64,000 bases of DNA from NCBI RefSeq assembly GCF_000301075.1, contig NZ_JH932293.1, positions 1,161,617 through 1,225,616 on the forward strand, written 5' to 3'. Made by a program: the position numbers and the translations under genes. Shown here piece by piece: positions 8,575 through 16,700 of this stretch; position 1 is the first letter of the stretch, and each line of letters begins with the position of its first letter. The DNA is from Bergeyella zoohelcum ATCC 43767. Its GTDB lineage: Bacteria; Bacteroidota; Bacteroidia; Flavobacteriales; Weeksellaceae. The notes under the pieces are model-generated. The model did no database searches. It saw only the letters and a list, made by a program, of their open reading frames with translations, and was not told the origin of the DNA.

Positions 8575-8609
8575 AACTATAATGTTAAAAGGGATATTGT
8601 TATCAGTTT

Positions 8610-9569
8610 TTATGATATTCCTTCGTCTAATATTCTGTGTAAATCAATGATGCCTATGTACTGGTTATTTTCCATCACTACCAATTGACCAATATTGTAC
8701 TCTTTCATCATTTCTAGTGCTTCTTTGGCTAATACATTAGGAGAGATGGTTTTTGGTGAAGTGGTCATGATGTCTTCTGCGAAAATCTGCTGTAAGGTAA
8801 TATCTTTCATAAGCATTCTACGCAAATCTCCATCAGTGATTACACCACATACTTCGTTGTGATGAGTAACTACAGTAACACCATGTTTAGAGCCAGAAAT
8901 AGAAAGGATAATTTCTTTCAGATTGGCATGCTTGTTTACCTCAGGTTTATTTTGAGACATGAGCTGAGCCACGGTGGTAGTGAGTTTTTTTCCTAAGCTT
9001 CCTCCTGGGTGGAATTTTGCGAAATCCACATCTCTGAATTGTTTAAGTTCCATGAGTGCTACAGCCAAAGCATCTCCTAACGCCATCTGAACGGTAGTAG
9101 AGCTGGTGGGGGCAAGGTTATTAGGGCAGGCTTCTATTTGTATATTGCTATTAATTATAATATCGGCTGTTTGTGCTAATTTGCTCTTTGCGTTTCCTGT
9201 CATTGCAATGAGTCCCGAGCTGTATTTTTTGAGATACGGAGCCAGTGCTATGATTTCTGGTGAATTTCCTGAATTGGAAATACAGAGTACAATATCTTTT
9301 TTTTGTAAAACCCCTAAATCTCCATGAATGGCCTCTGCGGCATGAAGAAACTGTGCAGGAGTCCCAGTAGAATTCAGTGTGGCTACTATTTTATTCCCTA
9401 CATGAGCAGATTTTCCTATGCCTACCACGATGAGTTTTCCTTGACAATCAGCTATTTTCATTACTGATTGTGCGAAAGAATTATCTAAGTTTAGTGCGGC
9501 GTTTTTCAGCTCTTGGATTTCTATTTCAAGGGCTTTTTTGCCACTTTTTATAATCTGATTCGCGTCCAA
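8610..9569 (-). CDS. kdsD: KpsF/GutQ sugar isomerase, D-arabinose 5-phosphate isomerase
   Basis: Interconverts D-ribulose 5-phosphate and D-arabinose 5-phosphate, the first step to KDO for lipopolysaccharide. The 319 residues contain a SIS domain (about 35-180; GIGKSAHVGNKI, HGDLG, CISNSGNSPEI, NLAPTSSTT) followed by two CBS domains (about 205-319). The start is a TTG at 9569: an in-frame stop lies two codons upstream and the next ATG is 35 codons in, inside the SIS fold. It is followed by tatC and divergent from recQ, sharing a 106-base upstream region. Confidence 0.93.
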   Translation of the reverse strand: MDANQIIKSGKKALEIEIQELKNAALNLDNSFAQSVMKIADCQGKLIVVGIGKSAHVGNKIVATLNSTGTPAQFLHAAEAIHGDLGVLQKKDIVLCISNSGNSPEIIALAPYLKKYSSGLIAMTGNAKSKLAQTADIIINSNIQIEACPNNLAPTSSTTVQMALGDALAVALMELKQFRDVDFAKFHPGGSLGKKLTTTVAQLMSQNKPEVNKHANLKEIILSISGSKHGVTVVTHHNEVCGVITDGDLRRMLMKDITLQQIFAEDIMTTSPKTISPNVLAKEALEMMKEYNIGQLVVMENNQYIGIIDLHRILDEGIS

Positions 9570-9626
9570 TATTATTTATATTTAAAAAAAATTAGAAAAA
9601 AAATAGATGGTTTATCTAAAAATCAC

Positions 9627-9634
9627 TAACTTTG
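9627..9634 (+). promoter_or_regulatory. Likely recQ -7 box
   Basis: TAACTTTG fits TAnnTTTG exactly, 41 bases before the recQ ATG. No clear -33 TTG is seen at the usual spacing. Confidence 0.45.
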
Positions 9635-9675
9635 AGTGTATGCAAATTTAGGAAACTAAAATTTATTATTGTAGA

Positions 9676-11877
9676 ATGAACGCAAAATTCCCAAATCTTT
9701 CTCAAGAATTAAAAAAATATTTTGGATTTTCTACTTTCAAAGGGCGTCAGGAAGAGGTGATATCTTCGCTTTTGGAAGGGAAGGATGTTTTTGTACTAAT
9801 GCCTACTGGTGGAGGTAAATCTTTATGTTATCAGCTGCCAGCACTCTTGTTAGAAGGTACAGCCATTGTGGTTTCACCACTCATTGCTCTGATGAAAAAT
9901 CAGGTAGATGCTGTAAATGGGCTTTCTAATGAAGATGGAGTGGCACATGTACTAAATTCTTCTCTTAACCGTACACAAACTCAGCAGGTTTTTGATGACA
10001 TAGAAAAAGGAAAGACAAAGCTACTGTATGTAGCCCCTGAATCTTTAATTAAAGATGAGTATTCGGATTTTCTTAAGTCAGTAAAAATTTCTTTCGTAGC
10101 GATAGATGAAGCACATTGTATTTCTGAATGGGGGCATGATTTCCGCCCAGAGTATAGAAATTTGAAAAATATCATTGAAAAAATAGCCGATGTACCTATC
10201 ATTGCTCTTACGGCTACCGCTACTCCTAAGGTGCAAGATGACATTCAAAAAACTTTAGGGATGTCTGATGCGAAAGTTTACAAATCTAGTTTTAACAGAC
10301 CGAATTTGTATTATGAAGTAAGACCAAAGATTAATGTAGATAAAGAAATTGTAAAGTTTATTAATCAAAGGAAAGGTAAATCAGGGATTATTTATTGCTT
10401 GAGCCGTAAAAAAGTAGAGGAGTTTGCACAGCTTTTACAGGTGAATGGTATTAATGCCTTGCCTTACCATGCGGGACTTGATCAAAAAACGAGGGTAGCT
10501 AATCAGGATAAATTTCTTATGGAGGAGTGTGATGTCATTGTGGCGACCATCGCTTTCGGTATGGGAATAGATAAGCCCGATGTTCGTTTTGTGATTCACT
10601 ATGATTTTCCTAAATCCCTTGAAAGTTATTACCAAGAGACAGGTAGAGCGGGTAGAGATGGCGGAGAAGGGCATTGTCTGGCGTTCTATGATCCTAAAGA
10701 TATTGAAAAATTAGAAAAATTTTTAGCCCAAAAACCTTTGTCTGAGAAAGAAATAGGACTTCAATTGCTTCATGAAGTTATTGGTTATGCAGAAACTTCC
10801 ATGTCACGGAGACAGTATATACTGTATTATTTCGGTGAAGAGTTTGACCCGATTCATGGTGAAGGTGCATTAATGGATGATAATTCTGCTAATCCACCTA
10901 CGATGAAAGTAGTAACAGAAGAACTTTATAAAGTGATGGAAGTGATTCTTGCTTTGGGTGAAAAGTTTAAGACCAAAGATATTATTTCTTTTATTTTAGG
11001 AAATGAAACTTCGGTAACTAAATCGCATAAACTAGAGACGCATTCACTCTTTGGAATAGGGAAAGATGAAACGGACAACTTTTGGAAATCTATATTGAGG
11101 CAAGCTGCTGTTCAGTCATTTATAGAAAAAGATATTGAAACTTACGGTATATTAAAACTTACCCCAAAAGGGAATGATTTCTTACAAAATAAGGATAAGT
11201 ATGAAATGAAAATTGCCGAGGATAGGGCGTATGATCTTAGCCAAATGAGGAACGAGTCTAAGGCAGAGCAGTACGGACAGGGAGGAATGGATGAGGTACT
11301 TTTCGGTCAGCTAAAACAGCTCAGAAAAAAAGTTGCCGAAAAATTAGGTATTCCCCCTTACACTGTTTTCATGGATTATAGCTTGGAAGATATGACGGTA
11401 CAATACCCTATTACCGTACAAGAAATAGGAAAAATCTATGGAGTAGGGGAAGGGAAAGCTAAAAAATACGGTGCCGAATTTGCTCAATTCATCTCTAAAT
11501 ATGTAGAGGAAAATGGCATAGAGAGAACGCAAGATATGGTGCTGAAGCAAGTAGCAAATAAATCAAGTCATAAAGTGTTTATTATTCAAGGAACGGATAA
11601 AAAAATTGATTTAGAGGATCTTGCAAAGGCGAAACACCTCACCATGGATGAACTTCTCAAAGAGATGGAAGCAATAGTGTATTCAGGCACGAAACTGAAT
11701 ATAGATTATTATATTAATCAAAACTTTGATGAAGACTTAGTAGAAGAGTTTATGGAATTCATGAATGAATCTGAAAGCGATAGTATGAAAGTATTGCTCT
11801 CAGAGTTTGGAGATGATCTTACAGATGAAGAAGTAAGAATGCTCAGAATAAAGTTTATAAGTGATGTGGCGAATTAA
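9676..11877 (+). CDS. recQ: ATP-dependent DNA helicase RecQ without zinc cysteines
   Basis: A 3'-5' superfamily 2 helicase of recombinational repair, 733 residues. Motif I is PTGGGKSLCYQLPA, motif II DEAHCISEWGHDFRPEY, motif III ALTATATPKV, motif VI QETGRAGRDGG. The segment that in E. coli RecQ holds four zinc-ligand cysteines (residues about 373-400 here) reads TSMSRRQYILYYFGEEF and then IHGEGALMDDN: all four are replaced, with an acidic loop instead. Winged-helix and HRDC-like regions follow, plus about 110 C-terminal residues ending in an acidic helical stretch. ATG 9676. A glycosyltransferase starts 22 bases after the stop. Confidence 0.95.
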   Translation: MNAKFPNLSQELKKYFGFSTFKGRQEEVISSLLEGKDVFVLMPTGGGKSLCYQLPALLLEGTAIVVSPLIALMKNQVDAVNGLSNEDGVAHVLNSSLNRTQTQQVFDDIEKGKTKLLYVAPESLIKDEYSDFLKSVKISFVAIDEAHCISEWGHDFRPEYRNLKNIIEKIADVPIIALTATATPKVQDDIQKTLGMSDAKVYKSSFNRPNLYYEVRPKINVDKEIVKFINQRKGKSGIIYCLSRKKVEEFAQLLQVNGINALPYHAGLDQKTRVANQDKFLMEECDVIVATIAFGMGIDKPDVRFVIHYDFPKSLESYYQETGRAGRDGGEGHCLAFYDPKDIEKLEKFLAQKPLSEKEIGLQLLHEVIGYAETSMSRRQYILYYFGEEFDPIHGEGALMDDNSANPPTMKVVTEELYKVMEVILALGEKFKTKDIISFILGNETSVTKSHKLETHSLFGIGKDETDNFWKSILRQAAVQSFIEKDIETYGILKLTPKGNDFLQNKDKYEMKIAEDRAYDLSQMRNESKAEQYGQGGMDEVLFGQLKQLRKKVAEKLGIPPYTVFMDYSLEDMTVQYPITVQEIGKIYGVGEGKAKKYGAEFAQFISKYVEENGIERTQDMVLKQVANKSSHKVFIIQGTDKKIDLEDLAKAKHLTMDELLKEMEAIVYSGTKLNIDYYINQNFDEDLVEEFMEFMNESESDSMKVLLSEFGDDLTDEEVRMLRIKFISDVAN

Positions 11878-11899
11878 GATGGTATTAGAATAAAGATTC

Positions 11900-12973
11900 A
11901 TGAAAAAGAAAAGGGAAATTTTTTTTCTTTTGCCTGACATGGAAACAGGTGGAGCTGAGAGGATTGTACTTACCTTAGCGAATAATCTACCAAGAAGCCT
12001 TTTCAAGCCGACTATTGTTTTGCTGAGAAAAGAAGGCGGGTATTTAAGCTGGGTAAGAGATGATGTAGAAATAATAGATTTAAAGGTTCAGAGGATTAGA
12101 AATAGTTTGTTTCCCATCATGAATCTCATTAGAAAAAGAAAACCTGATGTTCTTTTTTCAGGGTTTGGTGAGGTGAATGCCTACCTCTCTCTCTTTATTA
12201 AACTTTTTCCTAAAACTCAGTTTATTGCTCGGGAGACTAATGTTGTTTCTCAGCATGTTACTCGGAAGGAGATTTTATTTTTCTATAAGTTTTACAATAA
12301 TTTCCACCATATTATCTGTCAAAGTGATGATATGATGAAGGATTTGATTACTAATTTTAAAGTAAAAGCATCTAAGATTGCTAAGATTAATAATCCTGTA
12401 GATGTGGAATTTATAGATAATATTCTCACTCATTCTTCTAAACCCAATGCCTTTTCAGGGGAATATAAAAATGTGGTAGCCATAGGAAATTTATCTTCTC
12501 GTAAGGGTTTTGATAATTTGTTAAAAGTGTTTTCTCACCTTAAAAATGAGAAAATTAAACTTCATATTTTGGGGGATGGCAGAGATAAAGCATTGCTTCA
12601 TCAGATGAAAGAAGAATTAGGATTGGAGCATGTCATTTTTCATGGTCAGCAGAAGAATCCATATCAATTTCTGAAATATGCAGACTTGTTCATTCTATCT
12701 TCTCGTTATGAGGGGTTCCCTAATGTCCTTTTAGAAGCAGGAGTTTGTGGCACTTATGCCTTAGCGAATAACTGCCCAGGAGGGATTAATGAGATTATTA
12801 TTGAAGGTGAAAACGGAACCATATCTTCCATAGAAGAGTATGAGGATTTTGCTCTAAAAATCAAAGAATTGATACACCATTCCTACGATAGAAATACAGT
12901 GAGAGATGCCATTGTGCGTAGATATTCCCTAGATATTATTCTGAAGAAATACAATGAAATTTTAGCTTCTTAA
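11900..12973 (+). CDS. Glycosyltransferase family 4 protein
   Basis: A 357-residue GT-B enzyme that probably transfers a sugar from a nucleotide donor in surface polysaccharide or LPS synthesis. The N-terminal acceptor domain starts FFLLPDMETGGAERIVL, with the GGAE loop of GT4 enzymes; the donor domain carries GNLSSRKGFDNLL, HILGDGRD and SSRYEGFPNVLLEAG (the E-x7-E motif). It is soluble or peripheral, with no membrane helix. It follows recQ by 22 bases and converges with the UbiA-like gene, 8 bases apart without a visible terminator. Substrate cannot be told. Confidence 0.9.
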   Translation: MKKKREIFFLLPDMETGGAERIVLTLANNLPRSLFKPTIVLLRKEGGYLSWVRDDVEIIDLKVQRIRNSLFPIMNLIRKRKPDVLFSGFGEVNAYLSLFIKLFPKTQFIARETNVVSQHVTRKEILFFYKFYNNFHHIICQSDDMMKDLITNFKVKASKIAKINNPVDVEFIDNILTHSSKPNAFSGEYKNVVAIGNLSSRKGFDNLLKVFSHLKNEKIKLHILGDGRDKALLHQMKEELGLEHVIFHGQQKNPYQFLKYADLFILSSRYEGFPNVLLEAGVCGTYALANNCPGGINEIIIEGENGTISSIEEYEDFALKIKELIHHSYDRNTVRDAIVRRYSLDIILKKYNEILAS

Positions 12974-12981
12974 TTTCTTAT

Positions 12982-13734
12982 TTAGAGGCAATACCATAGC
13001 ATTAAGGGTAAACCGCAACAGCTTTCCATGATGACTGAATAGAAATATTTGGGACGATTTTCTTGGGTCAGTAAAATGAGTGCCATGGAAAGTAAACTGC
13101 TGATGCTCAGAGCGAAAAAACTTTTTGTGTCTAGAGTGTTGTAGCTGATAATGGTGCTGATTATCAGTAGTATAATAGCGAATAATTTACTCTTACTATT
13201 CCCTATGGCCTTTGGAATAGTCATTATTTTATCTAAATTTTTATCTCTAATATCAAAAGGGATGATGAGTGCCGTAATATACAGTGCAGTAATGAGCATA
13301 TAGTACCATTCTATTTCTGGAAAAATCAGCCATCCATTTACCAATCCCCAGACCAGTCCTACATAAAATATTTTCATAAAAGGGATTTTTCTGATGTATA
13401 ATTTTAATTGACGAGAATTATAAAGTAATCCTAATAGAATGATAAATAGCCATTTATAGAGCGTTTTGAACGAGTGCGAAAATATAAGAAAACCAGCTAT
13501 GAAGATAAAGCAGGTGATATTGATGATAAGGATGGGGCGTAGAAGTTCCTTTTTATGTTGATTTTTAGTATAAAGGTAGCCATTAAAATAAGAAAAGAAA
13601 ACCAAAACTACAAGTTTCCAGTGAATTATATCTTTTTCGAGCATGAAAAATACAGCCAAGAGCGTGCCCATAGTGGCAACGAATATGGGGTATTGTAATC
13701 CTAATTTTTTCGGTATATTTATTGATAGCTTCAT
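12982..13734 (-). CDS. UbiA-like polytopic membrane protein with degenerate first motif
   Basis: A 250-residue protein of about eight to nine hydrophobic segments. Segment YNSRQLKLYIRKIPFMK (105-121) and WG at 129-130 resemble the middle of UbiA prenyltransferases, and PFDIRDKNLDKIMTIP (159-174) fits their second Asp-rich motif. The first motif (NDxxDxxxD) would fall near 50-60, but the sequence there is FNGYLYTKNQH with no aspartate. It may therefore be a divergent or non-catalytic relative; prenyl substrate unknown. It is divergent from the alpha-2-macroglobulin gene with only 23 bases between the starts. Confidence 0.6.
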   Translation of the reverse strand: MKLSINIPKKLGLQYPIFVATMGTLLAVFFMLEKDIIHWKLVVLVFFSYFNGYLYTKNQHKKELLRPILIINITCFIFIAGFLIFSHSFKTLYKWLFIILLGLLYNSRQLKLYIRKIPFMKIFYVGLVWGLVNGWLIFPEIEWYYMLITALYITALIIPFDIRDKNLDKIMTIPKAIGNSKSKLFAIILLIISTIISYNTLDTKSFFALSISSLLSMALILLTQENRPKYFYSVIMESCCGLPLMLWYCL

Positions 13735-13757
13735 TAGATGTGTAAAGGTAAAGAATT

Positions 13758-16700
13758 ATGAAAAAAATCCACTTTTTTTTAGCATTATTTTTCATGTTAA
13801 GTACAGCAAATCTATTTTCCCAAAGCTACTATGATCAGCAGTGGAAAAAAATTCAATCGAATTACGAAAAAGGGCAGTACAAGTCCAATTTATCATTGAT
13901 TTTGGAAATTCAAAATCGAGCCAAAAAAGAAGGGAATATTGCAGAACTCATTAAGTCTCTAAAGTCTGAATACGCAATTCTCAGTACAACGCATGATGAT
14001 ACGCAGAATAATTCCGTTTCTCAGTTTTTCGCTAAAATAGAAAAAGAAGAAAAGGAACTGAAAGGTGAACAGAAAAGCCTTCTCTCTATGCTGAAAAATT
14101 ATTTTTTATTAGAGTACTATGGGAGTCATTCTTGGCAAATAGATAGACGAACACCAACCGCAGATGCTCAGTCTCTCCAGATGGAAACTTGGAGTAAATT
14201 AAATTTTAAAAATGCCATTGAAAAAAACTTTACCGAATTTGAAAAACACACCTCTCAATTACAAAATATAGATTTAGAAAAATATAAATCTATATTTGAA
14301 AATACAGAAAGCCGCTATTTTGTTACACTTTGGGACTGGAATGCCCATCAAAATATTTTCTTTCTTAATCATTCCGCTTTTTTTACCGAAAATGAAAGAA
14401 AGAAAAATCAGAAAAAAATTGAGGAATTGTATAAGGCATTGATTGCTAAAAATTCAGGGAATTCAAAACTATACTTTCAGCATCAGGAGTTGAATTTTCT
14501 TTGTGAAAAACAACATTGCACAGATAAAATTTCTTTATTAGAAAAATTGTATTCTTCGGAGGTACAAGGAGATTATAAAGTGGTGATTGTAGAGGAAATA
14601 ATGAAGCTACTGAGAGAAAAAAAACCGAAAGATGCTTTGGCTTGGGCAGACCGTGTAAGAAAGGAGTATCCAAAATCTAAATTTCTGAATAATATTAAAA
14701 ATATAGAGAATTTAATAAAAAACTCAGAAGCACATTATCGTTTTGAACCTACTGTTTTGGCAAATACTCCCGTTCATATATCGGTAGCTTCCAAGAACAT
14801 TTCTAAAGTGTCTTTGGAGTTATTTAAAGTAACCGATGTCATGGAGTTTATGAGACATTCAAGGAATTATTATCATTTTCCGATGGCTGATATCAAAAAG
14901 GAGAAAATTGGAAAGTTTGATTTTGACTTAAATAGACCTGTGGATTATCAGTTTTATAAAACTTCTTTAAAACTTCCTGCACTGTCCCCTGGTATCTATA
15001 CGATGAAAGATGTGCTGGGCAAAAATCAAACGGATGATGCGGATTTGTTTTTCTATGTTTCTGATTATAAATTGCTCAATACCTCTACTTCGGATGAAGA
15101 TTTCTATACGAATGAGCATTATTGGGTGAACGCGAAAAATGGAAAATTTGCGAAAAATGAACCCTTGAAAGTGTATTATTTTATCCATCAAAAAAATATT
15201 CAAACGGAAACTGTAACCACCAATGCCTTAGGAGCTTTTAAATTCCCAAAAATTAAAGGAAAGGTACAGTACGGGCAGGTATATATTTTTATTCAAGATA
15301 GCAAGGGAAATGGGTACAATACCCAATATTATTTGGATGATTACAGAAAAAAAACTCAAAATGAACAGATAGCTCAGTATAAAACCCAAATTTTCCTCGA
15401 TAGAAAAATTTATAGACCTGGTCAGGTGGTTTATTTTAAGGTGATTACTACCAAAAAAGAGGGAGAAAAAGAAGCCGTAGTTGCCCAAAAAACACAAAAA
15501 GTAAATCTCAAAGATACCAACTATAAAACGCTTGAAACACAGGAGCTAATTACTAATGAATTTGGTTCTTACAGTGGAAGATTTGTGTTGCCGAAAGGGA
15601 AACTGAATGGTAGGTTTACCATTGAGGTACAAAACGCTGATCGTACAGGAAATAGTGCTATTAGTTTTTCTGTAGAGGAGTATAAGAGACCTACTTTTGA
15701 AATACAATTTGAATCTATTAAAGAAGAATATCAGTACGGAAAGCCCCTTGAAATTAGAGGGAATGCCAAAACTTTTTCGGGGATTCCGCTTAGTCATGCA
15801 CAGGTAAATTATGTAATCACAAAACAAGATGTACGCTGGAAATATTTCTGGGGATATTATAGAAACTATGAAAATTTTAATCCTATCATTGGTACGGTAA
15901 ACACAGATGAAAAGGGGCAGTTTACCATCGTGATTCAGCCTGAGAAATCTGGAAATAAGAAAGGAATTCATGCAGATTATTTCGCTGTAGATGTTTCCAT
16001 TACAGATATGAGTGGAGAAACACAAATGGCAAACACGGGAGTTACGGTGGCTACTGTTTCCCACTATATTGCTACAGACTTTGCTCAAAAAGATTTTTTT
16101 GAAGATGAGACAGTGGTTACCAAAGTGGCAGTGAAAAATTATAATGGTGAAAGATTAGAGAAAACTTACCATGCAAAATTGGAAAAACTGAAATCTCCCA
16201 AGCGTTTGTTGAGAGATAATTTTAAAGATCAAGTTCAAAATTATCCTATTTATTCTCGGTCTGAATTTGAAAAATATTTTCCTTATGACCGATATGACGC
16301 ACATGATGATGTGAATGAGAAGGATGTAGAGAAATTGATCTGGGAAAAGCAAGCATACGCCAATAAATCAGAGGATTATACTTTGAATTTAGGGAAACTT
16401 GCCACAGGGAAATACCTACTCACTTTGTATAATATTGAGGGGAATGACACCATAAAAACTCAAGAGCAAATAGAAGTTTGGTCTAAAAAAGGGCTCAAAA
16501 ATGAGCAGCCGTTCCTGAAAGTATTAATGCAGCAAAAAAAGGTAAAGAGAAATGAAAAAGCAAAATTCTATATTTATTCAGCAGTACCAGAAGCGTTAGT
16601 CAATATCTTTACCCAAGACGGTATTTCGCCCATGAAGCATCAGCAAATAGCCTTGAAAAACGGATGGATGATTTTCGAGGCAGAAATGCCTAAAGATAAA

